Source: Megachile rotundata (Eukaryota > Arthropoda > Insecta > Hymenoptera > Megachilidae). From it: a stretch of DNA of 64,000 bases. Within the stretch, counting starts at the first letter, position 1, and each line of letters starts with the position of its first letter. The notes beneath the pieces are model-generated. The model was not told the DNA's origin, ran no database searches, and saw only the letters and a list, made by a program, of their open reading frames with translations. A program made the translations under genes and the position numbers. Of the stretch, positions 44,759-55,944 are shown piece after piece. The stretch covers positions 8,921,501 through 8,985,500 of the forward strand of contig NC_134989.1 of assembly GCF_050947335.1 (NCBI RefSeq). Reading direction: 5' to 3'.

Positions 44759-45824
44759 AATGGACGCCTCACACGTATTTTCGGCGGTATATTGGCTCTC
44801 GCGGTCGCACACCAATTAGGCCAAAAACAATGACAGGCAAACGTCTCGAGAGTGAGATAGAATTGCGTTCAGCAGTTGTTGTCATTATTATTCTTATTTG
44901 CCGAAATGTAACTGGAAGTGTTCGGTGGAGCTTCTTTTACTTTGTGTCACGCGCCATATCATGGGTTGACCTAAACATTAGTTATTACACCTAACCATTA
45001 ATAAAATTGTACTTAAACATTAATAAAATTAGTTGCTTAGGTTGCACAGAATATTACAGGTTTCGTCAACAAAATTAAACGTATTAATCAATTCGCAGAA
45101 AAATTGCAAAACATATCGTCTTACCGTCCCCTATAACCGCAAACGGTTCAAGCGGCGTCTCGAATGATCGAAGGTTAATCGAGAAGGTACCAACTTTTGT
45201 GACTCACGGCATTATAAAAGAATATGTCGAAATCGTGTTCCCGGTACACGGTATTATACGACAATTACATTTATACGAGGTGTAGAACCGCAAGAAAGAA
45301 CGAAACCGTGGTAGGAAAGAAATTGCACTTTCGAATGTAATAAATTGCCGATGCGATTTCGTGTTGCGAGCTGTAGGTACACGAAACTGGGGAACACCGT
45401 GTGCACATCCTGCACGCGACAACACCTGTCACGCGTGTTGCGTTTCGCGAGCATGTCAGCGATTAACATCTACCTTTGCACGTGTAATTTTCACTCAAGA
45501 AAGCTGACGTTTCTCCGCCGTCGGTGCTGTTCCGAGATGCAACATTGTCGCATTTTTTACCCTTGTCTTGAAATTACCCAGTCGTTTCGACACTGTTCAT
45601 TGCTGGATAAACGATTTATAAATTTATGCGGGTTGGTGAGTTACGGATCCTTCGGGGAAAATAGGGATACAAATGATACAATAAGAGTTTATTGCTGCAA
45701 ATTACTGGGGATTAGAAGGTGTGTGGATATAAGGGGGGAATGTGTAATGCGGAATTGTCGAAGGTGTGAATGTGAAGTGGAAGGAAAATTAGTGGGTTTT
45801 ATATAGTTTGAAAGTAGGTAGAAT
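44759..45824. other. Unique DNA, partly GC-richer
   Basis: A plus-strand frame of 153 codons (45345-45806) is Cys/Arg-rich with no recognisable domain, an overlapping minus frame and no splice sites. TATAAAAG occurs at 45213-45220 without a convincing start region. No gene is supported. Confidence 0.35.
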
Positions 45825-46450
45825 TTTTGGGACTTGGGGATTTGGAAATTTAGGGGTTGGGGATATTAGGGATTTGGGGGATTTGGAATTTGAAAATTTA
45901 GGAATTTAGGAATTTGGAATATTAAGGATTTGGGGGATTTGGAATTTGGAAATTCAGGGGTTAGGGATATTAGGGATTTGGGAGTTTAGAAATTTGGGAA
46001 TTTAGGAATTTGGAATATTAATGATTTGGGAATTTAGAGATTTGGAAACTTAGAAATTTGGAAATTCAAGGGTCTGGGATATTAGGGATGGGAATTTAGA
46101 GATTTAGAAATTTAGGAATTTGGAAAATTTGGGGATTTGGGAATTTCAGAGTTTGAGATATTAAGGATTTGGGGATTTAGAGATTTGAGAATTTAGGGGT
46201 TGGGGAATTTAGGGATTTTAGAATTTAGAAATTTGGGAATTTAGGAATTTAGGAATTTAGGAATTTAGGAATTTAGGGGTTGGGGATATTAGGGATTTGG
46301 GAATGTAGGAATTGATGGATATAGGAATTTGGGATTTTGGAAATTTAGGACTTTGTAAATGTTGGAATTTGTAAATTTGGGAATTTGTAGATTTGGAATT
46401 TTGTAAGTTTGTAAATTTGTAAATTTGAAAATTTGTAACTGTATAAATTA
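45825..46450. repeat. GGAATTTAGGAATTTGG minisatellite
   Basis: Degenerate 8- to 16-bp units, TTTAGGAATTTGGGGATTTGG and variants, with longer blocks such as GGATATTAGGGATTTGGG repeated. Purine-rich on the plus strand, it decays at the right end into TTTGTAAATTTGTAAA. Confidence 0.88.
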
Positions 46451-47681
46451 AAAAATTTAGAATATCAAAAGAAATTTAAGAACGTGGTAATTTTAACATT
46501 GATATGTATTAAAATTAATTTTGTCTCTGTGTATAATACTTCTATTCCTTTAACAGCTTTGAACTTAAGTACAACCTAACCTAACCATAAGTCCTATACA
46601 TCCAAAATTAACCTCCTAAATTAAAAATCCAAATTCACACCAAAATCATTTAATTTCCAACAATTTCCAATATTCTCCTTACTTGTACATACAAAAAAAT
46701 ACCTGAATATTTTTAACAACAGAAAGTTTAAATAATAAAACAATTTAAAGCAAGACAAAACGAATGTTATAATTATATAAATATACTCACGGAAGAACGA
46801 CTTCAATAAAGCGTATTACACAACGTTTCTGTCTCAGATCGTCTTATCTTCACGTAAGCAAAAGTTATAGCACATTTTAATTTCTGTTGGCATCGTGCAC
46901 ACAGTGAAGCAACGTATAAACACAGAATCAAGATTCATACAAACAGAGTAATTTTCTTACGGTTTCTTATTACTGCAATACGATACTGTTCGTCTGTACT
47001 CGTTCACCTGCTGATTTGGTTGTTGCAGTAATTGAAAGTATAATTAACATGTTTAAAACATATCACGAGACGCTCAAGAATGTATATCTATCTTAACGAG
47101 CTCCTATTTCTTGATTATTCGCAATTGAAGTCGAATAACTGTTGGTTGAAAATATTGCATAATAGTGCAGAGATCAGGATGTTCTGAAAAAGATGATTCC
47201 GTTTGACGTTAATTACGAAATAATAGTGATACGAGGCTAAAATTTATTGTCGAACAATGTGCTAATTTCTGTCGCTGTTTAGCTGAAAAATACACCGTGT
47301 CTCAAATATACTTTATTTCATAAATTTAGGAGGACCTGTAAAATAAATTATATTGCTGGAATACATCGTCCATATTGTTCAACATCTTTAGAACTAAAAA
47401 TGAAAAATATTTAAACACCTAAAGAAAATCTGACATCCAAACTGCATCATGTTTCATCCCTTTCAGAATAAACCTGAATAAACCTACCTTTCAGAATAAA
47501 TAATCAAGAGACCCATCTGTCAGGCCATGATGGATGATCCCATCCCTTTATTCAAATCCTTAAACAATGACTTTCCATTAAATTTATTTTCTCAAGCTAA
47601 TATGAATTGGTTGTTAAAACAACCAAACTGCTATATAACATATTTAATTATCATTAAAAAGTTTTTGTTTAATTGTAACAG
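46451..47681. other. AT-rich sequence just upstream of the first recognised exon, probably intron
   Basis: Ends in TTTAATTGTAACAG, a credible splice acceptor for the exon at 47682. A telomere-like CCTAACCTAACC lies at 46575-46586. No other exon is recognisable. Confidence 0.55.
46575..46586. repeat. Telomere-like CCTAACCTAACC word
   Basis: Short interstitial (CCTAA)n-type word. This phrase is over-represented in hymenopteran genomes and need not derive from telomeres. Confidence 0.4.
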
Positions 47682-49052
47682 TGTGGCAGCGGTGGAGGAT
47701 CGACGGAAGGCGTCGTCGGGAGCGTCAGTGGTAGCGGCAGCGGTGGTAACAGCAGCAGCGGCGGTGGCATGGATTGCATGCCCCTACGTCCCGGTCCTTT
47801 CCACTACCTGATAAGCGAGCAGGCAAAGTCCCTAGTGGCCCTGCAGGAGCTGCAGAATGAGGTCGGCGCCCTTCTCGAGTTCCGGGACCTCGTCATCGAG
47901 ACGTTCCCAAACCTCCGGCACAAGATGGCCGCGACGGCGTCCGCGGGAGCGTCCGTGATGTCGTCCTCCTGCGCGCAGAATTCGCACATCCCTCTACCAC
48001 TATCCAGCCCGTCATCTCGGAGGATCAACGAATGGGAGCCGGGGAAGGTTCGGAGACGAGTGCCTCGCGAGGGTGGCGAGTCGTCGTCGTCCTCTTTACC
48101 GAGGAGTCGTAGCAACTCGCACAGCGGTGGCACGAAGAACAACTGCAGCGCCACGGTGCAGGACTCTGGGTTCAGCACGGAAACATCGTCGAAGGACAGC
48201 GCCTCGACGGCTATAGCACCTAGACCGAACAGTCCGAGACCCACCGTGCTGGACGAGGCGGAGGATGAGTTGTGGAACCTTCTGGACGTGATACATCGCA
48301 AGGGAATCAGGCTTAGAGAGGAGGTGGAGTGTCTGCAGGGTCGCTTGGAGAGCGTGGCGCCCGAGGACCTTGCCTCCACGGACATCTTGGACGCGGTGAG
48401 GAAGGTCACGCATTTGGAGGACGAGAGGACGACGGTGAAGGAGGACGTTAAAGACGAGACGGATAGAGACTCGCAGGTGATAGCGCTCAGAAGGGAGAAG
48501 GAACAACTTTTGGATAAGGTAGCTGAACTCGAGGCGGAAACTATATCCAGTCGGGCCAAGGCGCAGGAGCTTCAGTCGGAGGTGGCCGCGTTGTCCGCGC
48601 TGAAGACTGGTCTGGAGGATCGACTGAGGGCTGGACTGAACGATACTTCCTCGGATATCCTCGCACCGGGTGCACAAAGACTGCAACCAATCGCACCCGT
48701 CGTTTCCTCGCCGAAGAGTAATAATGTTAGCAACATTAAGAGCAAGTCCTCGGCGTTTGCCTCGGTGGCCAGCTCCGGGAAGGCTCACAAGAGCAGATTT
48801 CGGACGAGGACCATCGAGAAGAATGTTCTGTTGGATGTGAACGCTCATAACGAGGAGCTGAGGGATGTCGATGTCGAGGCGAGCGTGAACGAGAGGAGAG
48901 CACGATTGGGCGCGTTGGATTCCGTCCTTGGATCACCCGCCAGAGTGGCGCACGTTAAGGACGTCGACTCGAAGAAGATCGCTGCTATTCTTCGAGAAAA
49001 CTCACCTATTGAGCTGCAGCGGCATTTAATCACTACTACCGTCCATAATCAG
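47682..49052 (+). CDS. Coding exon 1 of those visible (457 codons)
   Basis: Acceptor AATTGTAACAG ends at 47681 and an in-frame TAA sits at 47676-47678, so translation must enter by splicing. The exon opens CGSGGGSTEGVVGSVSGSGS and reads through Met at 47769, which is therefore probably internal, though an alternative start there is possible. Notable blocks are PFHYLISEQAKSLVALQELQ, ALLEFRDLVIETFPNLRHKM, QDSGFSTETSSKDSAS (residues ~160-175), ELWNLLDVIHRKGIRLREEV (~196) and a heptad-rich helix IALRREKEQLLDKVAELEAE (~267). The donor is CATAATCAG|GTAATC at 49053. The whole exon is GC-rich and CpG-containing in AT-rich surroundings. Reverse-strand frames of ~250 codons here are shadows. Confidence 0.85.
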
Positions 49053-52000
49053 GTAATCATCGAATTTTTTTTGAGAAAATTGCTCTGAAGTAATGTAATT
49101 TCAAGTGTTCGTTCAATACGTTCGCTGTGGATGCAGAGGGTTTAGCGATATGTGTGTAGGGATCCACATTGTGCTTAATATTATGAACTTGTACTGTTAA
49201 TCCTTTGCTAATTATACCTGAATACAATTATTAATAATGAATTATTATTAGTAATATTATTTTTATTACCAGATAGTCTTCAGTACTCAGCGAACGTGTT
49301 GCATCCTGTACACTATGCACAATTTGATCAAATATGTAAATGAGACATCAAAATGATGTAAATGAGAGATTTCCTGCATGTTTATTTTTTAATAGAACAG
49401 TCTTATTCTGTACAATGTTAATGAAGGTTTTCAATGATTTACCGATGAATTGCAGGTCCTACAGAAAAGGTTAGATGAAGTAGAAAAAAGCACAGAAACT
49501 CTGTCGGAACGATTAGACAAGGCACGCGAGGAGAATGATGACCTACGTTTCCAGGTAATATATTAAGACATACATGTCATTTTAATCACGCATCTATTAA
49601 GCACTCTTATAGGATCCTCTCAAGAATAATTAGTCGAGACATCAGTGATATGGAAAATTACTTCTCTAATTACGAGTTGTGTTAGAAAAATATTTGCTAT
49701 CGTGGATTTATTACGTGTATCAGTAATTTATGTATACACGAATGACACGTGTGAATTTTGCATTCAATATTTTTGAGTTTTATAAATTTTAAAAGGTTAA
49801 AATTTAACCTTCTAAATCCTTATTCAAGAGAAATTTTGTTTAAAAACTTAGATTAAAACAGAGTTAATAATTATTCAAAATTAAGGCGATCTCGTTTCAA
49901 TCAACTTAACTGAAAGTTCAAACTCTCTTACTGTCAAGATTTAAATTTTTCAATTGCAGGAAATTTTGTAAATATTCAAATAACTTTAGTTTAAATATTA
50001 TTATACTTCTTGGCGTAGGAGGTCGCCCAACGATGGCCGAATATGAATCTAACCTAACCCATAACCCATTGATTTTTCTTAGGGCGTCTACCAAACCGAG
50101 CGATCATTATCACTCACGTTACTTGCCACTCAAAACCCCATAAAAATTATTTCAAAATTGTTAGTAACATATCCGATTATCGAAATTAGAGAAAACCCTA
50201 TTCTGAATACAAATTAACAGTTTTATTTTCAATTTGCAATATACTTTTTCATTGGACTTTCAATGAACCAATATCTTTTAGAATTTTTCAAAAAATCTAT
50301 TTGAACTACGTGGACCAAGTTAACATGACTATGCTCATAAAACTTTTATTGATGATCTCAAATCTTAGGTGTTAATTTATTGTCATTAGCCATAATACAT
50401 AATCGTTTAGGAATCCATATGAATATTGAAATTCCATTGCAAATTTTAGCTCGAAGAAAGGAATATCGAGCTGGAAGGCACCCGAGCACGTGTCCGCGTG
50501 TTGGAAAGACTTCAGCAGCGTCCGCCGACCGAAGGTGATCCAGAGGTGGACACTGAGCAGCCAAGATGCGAGCAGAGCGGTCTCGAGCCAGGAAGTAGCA
50601 CGGAATCGGCTCGCGATCATCATCAAGCAGTCGAGGTGAAACCGTCGCCCCGACGGCGTCCTAGTCGTATACCTTTGCCGGGTGCCACCGCGAAGTCGAC
50701 GGCACCCAGGCCACCTAGCCACGGAAGGAACGACAGCAAAGAGTCGTTGAAGTCGTTAACGAGACCTCCGCGTGATTCTAGTCGCGACAGTCACGGTGGA
50801 AAGTCTCTGTCGAAGGCTCGTGACTCGAATCGAGACTCTTTGAACAACAAGAGCTTGACGAAGAGCAGTAACAGCAGCAACAACGGCGGTGGCAACAATA
50901 ACGGGAACGGAAACAGCAAGGAGACGAACAGGGAGTCCCTGAACAGGTCCCTGCCGCGTAACAATTCCAGCCGAGACTCCTTAAACAAATCCTCCTCGCT
51001 GTCCCGAGCCCGAGACTCGCTGGAGTCTAACAACCTCGGCACGTCCTCATCCCCGGGGACGACTCCTCCTCGACGACCGCCCGCTCCTGCACGCCGTTCC
51101 CACAGCCTGGCCCGCGCGTCAACGTCCGTTGATACCGAGAACGGCAAGGTACGATCCGTAAAGCTATACTTTTGGAGCAGCTGGCTGAAGTCACCGGTGT
51201 CCAATGGCCAGATCTAGTAGAGAGTCCACTGTATCCTCTTCTCCAGGACGGCCGATAGTCGCTGTTTAGGGATATCCGCTGCTTCTAACCGCGCCCTCAT
51301 TCGAGCCCCGCCTCTCGGACCTCTTTAATATCCTCCAGTTTCGACACACTGACATATACTCACCGTGATCCCCGTTAACAAACGTCTCTGCTCGCGATCG
51401 GTTACTCGGATCTCACCACGATGTGTCTACCACGGGTTCTATCATTTACGTCACCGAGCATCATGTAACCGATTCGATCCGCCGTTAGCGTTCTAATCGA
51501 CTTTTAATCGACGTGTCACGCTGTTCACGATCGTTCTTTTAATCACTTCCGTAATCACTCTCTCTTTTCGTCGTTCTCTTTGTGCGGTTCCTGCTTCCAT
51601 ACGTAGCTTCTTTTACCGAGAGGGATACACAGTTCGTAGCGTACTAGTTTTCTTGAGATCGCGAGCGATCTAACACCTTCCCTACGACACGATCATTTCT
51701 GATACAGAGTTACTGAAACTCTGACGCACACAGAGACTTTCGACCGACGCTTGTCTTAAAAATACGACGAATCGCCCGACGATCCACTACCGAAATGTCT
51801 GATCTGGAGCGCAGGCGAGCGTGCGTTCGAGCCCGTCCCCGGCGGTCCAATAAAGAAAATGGCCCCTTCTCGCGTGCCGCCGGTTTTTCTCGTAAGTTAT
51901 GCTTCTTTTATTATCATTTGCTTCGATGCTTCTTCCTGGATGTGGTGAGCTATGAGCCTGTTTTTATCCTGATTCTTCCTGTTTTTTTCGTCAGTAGTTC

Positions 52001-55000
52001 AGTAGTCGTCCCTATACTTTTATCACTTTGGAGTTTGGCATGCGCACGCACCCGTAGTGAGCCTCCCTGTAATATCCAATTAAATTGCCGGGTCCTCTGT
52101 AGCGTTCGTATAATTTCCTATTATTTTACCTTCTTTCTTTTCAGACACAATTAGCTAAATTTCTGGTCCTTGATTTTAACGCACCTTATCATTTAGGGGT
52201 TTTGCGGAGGTTGAAGGGTTGAAGGGTCGAGAAAGAAAGCAAGTTAATTTTAATTAACTTTAATTAACTTGCGAGTTAATACTTGATAAATATATTTGTA
52301 ATTTATTGCTGAGTTTCTTGTTTATCAATCTTGATTTGAGTTTCTTGTTTATTCGTTAAATTTGATGTGTCTTTTATGGAAAAGGTATATGTGGAGTTTA
52401 GCAGTAAAGGGGATATAATTGGAAGTCTATGTTTGTTTTATTTGGTGTTGCTTTTGATTTTTTAATTAAATGTGCAAAAGTTTTTGTTACCCATAGGTAC
52501 TGGTAGGAGATACTGGAAAAATGGGTAAGATAATCATTGATTATATATTTTTCTTATTTCATAACATCTTATGACATTAAATTATGTTCAGTTAAAAAGT
52601 ACAATCTCATAATTTAACTTTGATATTCAAGATAGTTATATCTTGAAGAAGTTGATAATTTAAAATGAAGAGAAAGGTGAATACGTTTATGAGAATTTCT
52701 TTAAAAAATATAAAATCATGTTACTCGACAATTCAATCCTTCATATAGTTTAGAAGGGAGAAATAACTGATCAACGATAAAAATGGTATTCAGTTTTAAT
52801 AGTACGCTATCAATTATTTTTACCTGCACTGTTGAATTTTATTTTTTTATAATGCAGTAGTCGCGTATTTTTACAACGAATGCATGTGGAATGGTATAAT
52901 GAGTTGTTCTGAATTTTGTGAACAGGTAAATTAACCCTTAAAAGTTGCAAGGTTGTATATTGCATTATAGAGTTATTATAGTTATGACATAAATTTGCAA
53001 ACTTTCAAATTCAGAAATTTGGAGATTTAGGGATTTGGAGAATTTGATAATTGGAGAATTAGAAATTTGGCAATTTAGAAATTTGGAAAATTAGAAACTT
53101 AGAAATTTGGAAAATTAGAGATTTGGAGATTGAGAAATTTGGAAAACTAGAGATTTGGAGAAATAGAGATTTGAATATTAGAAATTTAGAAATTTAGAAA
53201 TTTGGAGTTTTAGAAGTTTGGAAATTTAGAAATTTGGGAATTTGGAAATTTGGAAATTTAGAAATTTGGGAAATTAGAGATTTGGAGATTGAGAAATTTG
53301 GAAAATTAGAGATTTGGAGAAATAGAGATTTGAATACTAGAAATTTGGAAATTTAGAAATTTGGAGTTTTAGAAGTTTGGAAATTTAGAAATTTGGGAAT
53401 TTGGAAATTTAGAAATTTAGAAATTTAGAAATTTGGAAAATTGGAAAATTAGAGATTTGGAGAAATAGAGATTTGAATATTAGAAATTTAGAAATTTAGA
53501 AATTTGGAGTTTTAGAAGTTTGGAAATTTAGAAATTTGGGAATTTAGGAATTTGGCAATTTAGAAATTTGGAAAATTAGAGATTTGAGATTGAGAAATTT
53601 GGAAAATTAGAGATTTGGAGAAATAGAGATTTGATATTAGAAATTTGGAAATTTAGAAGTTTGGAGTTTTAGGAGTTTGGAAATTTAAAGATTTAGATGT
53701 TTAGAAATTTAAAAATTTAAGAAACCCCATAATGTTAGTCAACACACTACAAATATAACAAATATAACAAAACTGTACTACACCTAAAACAAATATATCT
53801 AAACCAATTATTAACTTCACAAAACAATACTACTTTAAGGGTTAAAATACCAAAAAGATTAGTCGAATCAAAAAATTGACTGTCCAATTAAAATCACAAA
53901 ATTCACTGAACAACCCAACGAAAAAGCGAACATCGGGAAATACTTATCCGTCCGTTTCCTCCACTCTCCACTCCTCCATCGTGTCGTTACATCTCGTCGT
54001 TTACAGAAAACAGAGAAACGAACAATTAATTTAAGCACACTCGTCCGGTAAAAATGTTAATTTTCACGTCGCGCTAGTAGGAGATTCCCTTGTTTTTTTT
54101 CAATGTCCATTAATCATATAGTTTGTTTGCTCTTTTATTTGCTGAAGTTTGATCTTATTTGCTAGCGTTGCTTGTATGCGGATATAGCCTCAAGAGCCAT
54201 GACGTGGCTCGGATTCGCACTTATAATGATTGATGTAAAGGAAAATGAATCGACCACACGCTTACCTGCTTGGCCTTGCGGTTTATTGTCCATCTCACGT
54301 CCAGTGCTACGTGATACTACAAATTAAATGCTACTTCGAATTTCTTTTTTAATACGCCCAGAGTGTAATTGATGTTTGCAGTGACGATCAAAAGTTCAAT
54401 CGTTTTCTTTGATTGATTGGGTGTACTGGGTTACCTAACTTTATCACCTTAATTATCTCTGTTATTGCTAAAGTTATATAACATACACAGCATCGTTTCA
54501 GTAGTAATCATTTTCTACAAGTAGATTTTTTTAGATTTCAAGGTTAATTCTATTTGTTTTTTTAATGAAATTATAGATATTTTAAATGGATTGATCTTTG
54601 GTTTTGTTTAAAGAAGGTTGTGAAAAATTTTAATAATTTGAGAGATGTTTATAAAATTTAATTTAATTTTGTAGAAAATTATTTCATAACTTATGGTGTT
54701 TTATATAAAAATTTGAGGGTAGATAATAAAGTGGTTTTATTAAAAAAAGGAATGCAAATACACTTCATGTTTTGTAGGAAATTTTTAATATTTTTTATAT
54801 ACACCAATTTTTATAAATACTATAAATTAATGTTGAACAAATTAAAAATTATTTTTGAGTTTTAAGTATGTCATTGATCTTTGTAATTTTTTCATAGAAT
54901 GCTAAAAAATGACGTATGCATAAAAACTATGAAATGTGTAAATTTTTTAAAATCCTAAGGAGTATATTTTAGTATCAAGAAAAATACATGCACTTTTCCT

Positions 55001-55944
55001 CTTTAGTTACTGGTGGTAAAATTTTGACGAGGTATTTAATCAAATGAGTTTCTTAACCCCAATTTTAAGAACTACTTTCACTCTTTCATGAGTAATAAAA
55101 AAGGAACAAGAATTTTATTATCTGTTACAAAATGAGAAAGGTTAAGAATTTATCGAACAGTTATACAAGTACATTACGTTTTATATAAATACATTTTTCG
55201 TATCTAAAAATACTTTGCAGACTTCAGTCTTCTCTTCTGTATGAACGTAGACAGTAATTCAGAAAGGACAGTCTCTTACTTTCATACAAATTAAAAAAGT
55301 CAAGGTTCTTTAAATTTTTATTTTAGTTCAAGAATTAATATATACAATTTATGTTTTATTGTTCGTTTTTCAATTTTATTTTTAATCTCAAATATGCACT
55401 GTTATACGAACGTTTGATCGTGACTGCAAGAATGTCTACTCGACCCCACATTTAGTAGCACTTTCGACAATCATTATGAAAGAAGGTATACGAGCACTTG
55501 ATCATTGTGGGTTTGTGTACTATGCCTCGGAGGAATCACGTACAAGCTGCGTACAAGTCTCGAAACTCAGTTTTATCATCGACCACCGTCACCTCGTCAA
55601 AAATGTTAATGAGATTCGATGTTTTTCAGAGTTGCACCGAACCACCGAGTTCTTGGTGCTCCACAAACGGCAGCTTCCGACACAGCGACTCCTCTTTGTA
55701 TCCGGACTCGTTGAATCAGGAGACCTCATCGGTGACTGGCACCACCAAAGTGGAATTCATCATTGGTTCACCAACCAGACGATTTCGACAGAGCTCTGTC
55801 TGGCCACATCGTTATTTCGACAGCATAGATTCCGCGGCCATGTTGTCCGAAAGCCTTTTGACAGACGAATTCTCGCTTCGTCGCGGTGAAGCTCTTGCCG
55901 AGTGCGATTCACTCGAGTGTCAACCGATTTCGAATGAGAGCTGA
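47682..55944 (+). CDS. Coiled-coil protein gene, 3' part (four coding exons); possibly quick-to-court-like
   Basis: The only gene in the window that I can support. Exons 47682-49052, 49456-49554, 50450-51148 and 55630-55944 have GT-AG borders, all phase 0, and together encode 827 residues and a stop. By residue within this part: 1-29 Gly/Ser-rich linker; ~195-223 DELWNLLDVIHRKG and a following helix; coiled coil ~267-314; second coiled coil ~458-512 across exons 2-3; ~554-714 Ser/Arg/Asn-rich with repeated RDS(L)N; 724-827 a Ser-rich C-terminal domain. There is no signal peptide or membrane segment, so it is likely a cytoplasmic scaffold or microtubule-associated protein. The organisation fits insect coiled-coil proteins annotated as quick-to-court, but I could not confirm this. 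The N-terminus lies upstream, outside what I could recognise. Confidence 0.75.
49053..49455 (+). other. Intron between coding exons 1 and 2 (403 bp)
   Basis: GTAATC donor, GAATTGCAG acceptor, AT-rich, phase 0. No further features. Confidence 0.75.
49456..49554 (+). CDS. Coding exon 2 (33 codons, coiled coil)
   Basis: GATGAATTGCAG precedes the exon and CGTTTCCAG|GTAATA follows it. It translates to VLQKRLDEVEKSTETLSERL then DKAREENDDLRFQ, a clean heptad pattern with Leu/Val at a and d positions. Both junctions are phase 0, and the reading frame is closed in the flanking introns. Confidence 0.85.
49555..50449 (+). other. Intron between coding exons 2 and 3 (895 bp)
   Basis: GTAATA donor and CAAATTTTAG acceptor. 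AT-rich, with a CTAACCTAACCC telomere-like word at 50049-50060. No other content. Confidence 0.7.
50450..51148 (+). CDS. Coding exon 3 (233 codons, end of coiled coil and Ser/Arg/Asn-rich region)
   Basis: Starts LEERNIELEGTRARVRVLER, continuing the exon 2 coiled coil, so the true start of the open frame is the splice acceptor at 50449 and not any later GTG or ATG. It continues with a charged stretch, PSPRRRPSRIPLPGATAKST, several RDS/RDSLN repeats, poly-Asn/Gly (GGGNNNGNGNSKE) and a Pro/Arg segment (TPPRRPPAPARRSHSLARAS). The donor is GGCAAG|GTACGA at 51149. The RDS-rich region resembles low-complexity phosphorylation-prone tails of cytoskeletal adaptors. Without splicing, the frame runs 22 more codons to a stop. 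Confidence 0.82.
51149..51217 (+). CDS. Alternative C-terminal tail by read-through of the exon 3 donor
   Basis: If the donor at 51149 is skipped, exon 3 continues for 22 codons beginning VRSVKLYFWSSWLK and ends at TAG 51215-51217. The sequence downstream to ~51790 stays GC-rich, as an alternative 3' UTR would. The aromatic-rich tail differs sharply from the basic Ser/Arg region before it. It may be a real isoform (745 residues in this window) or merely intron translated by chance. Confidence 0.35.
   Translation, partial: VRSVKLYFWSSWLKSPVSNGQI
51218..51794. other. GC-rich segment after exon 3: alternative 3' UTR or 5' UTR/promoter
   Basis: Less AT-rich than ordinary intron sequence here, with frequent CG dinucleotides (CGATCG, CGTCG) and no long frame. 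It fits either a 3' UTR of the read-through isoform or a promoter and leader for the candidate exon at 51795-51891. Polypyrimidine stretches around 51530-51600 are compatible with an internal acceptor too. Confidence 0.35.
51795..51891 (+). CDS. Candidate alternative first exon of the coiled-coil gene
   Basis: A strong donor, TTTTCTC|GTAAGT, follows 51891. Two frames compete. From ATG 51859 (AAAGAAAATGG, good context) the exon reads MAPSRVPPVFL and ends in phase 0, so it would splice directly in frame to the exon at 55630. From ATG 51795 it reads MSDLERRRACVRARPRRSNK with a KEN word, but ends in phase 1 and would not match that exon. The first reading is the more consistent. No upstream acceptor in the right phase is convincing, so a first exon with its own promoter is more likely than an internal exon. 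Confidence 0.3.
51892..52989. other. Intron sequence, unique
   Basis: AT-rich with nothing recognisable. A 119-codon frame starting in the candidate exon (to 52154) is a read-through into intron and not a gene. Confidence 0.5.
52990..53730. repeat. Intronic GAAATTTAGAAATTTGG minisatellite with ~158-bp higher-order repeat
   Basis: Basic 8-bp AGAAATTT / GGAAATTT units fill the block. AGATTTGGAGAAATAGAGAT followed by TTGAATA recurs at about 53150, 53309, 53452 and 53610, defining four higher-order copies of 159, 143 and 158 bp. It lies inside the large last intron of the coiled-coil gene. Confidence 0.9.
53731..55629. other. Remainder of the last intron
   Basis: AT-rich and unique. It ends in CGATGTTTTTCAG, the acceptor of the last exon. 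A GC-richer 150 bp at 53930-54070 has no coding potential that I can see. Confidence 0.6.
55630..55944 (+). CDS. Last coding exon (104 codons and stop)
   Basis: Begins SCTEPPSSWCSTNGSFRHSD after the acceptor at 55629, in phase 0 to match exon 3's donor at 51148. It continues with YPDSLNQETSSVTGTTKVEF, IIGSPTRRFRQSSVWPHRYF and EFSLRRGEALAECDSLECQP, and stops at TGA 55942-55944. Composition is GC-rich and Ser-rich, and the upstream part of the same open frame (from 55498) is intron read-through. An overlapping 137-codon frame in another phase is a shadow. I do not recognise the domain; the RRF and SLRRGEA words look like regulated basic motifs. Confidence 0.75.
   Translation, partial: SCTEPPSSWCSTNGSFRHSDSSLYPDSLNQETSSVTGTTKVEFIIGSPTRRFRQSSVWPHRYFDSIDSAAMLSESLLTDEFSLRRGEALAECDSLECQPISNES

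Noticed and set aside
45345..45806. 153-codon plus-strand Cys/Arg-rich frame
   Set aside because: No recognisable domain, overlapping reverse frame, no splice sites or conserved motif; not supported as a gene.
47804..48848. Two ~250-codon reverse-strand frames inside the first coding exon
   Set aside because: Shadows of the GC-rich plus-strand exon, which has splice sites, coiled-coil structure and phase-matched neighbours.
47769..49088. Treating Met 47769 as the start and 49088 as the stop of a single-exon gene
   Set aside because: The frame is open back to a splice acceptor at 47681 and has a GT donor at 49053 that joins in phase to the coiled-coil exon at 49456; the codons after 49052 are intron.
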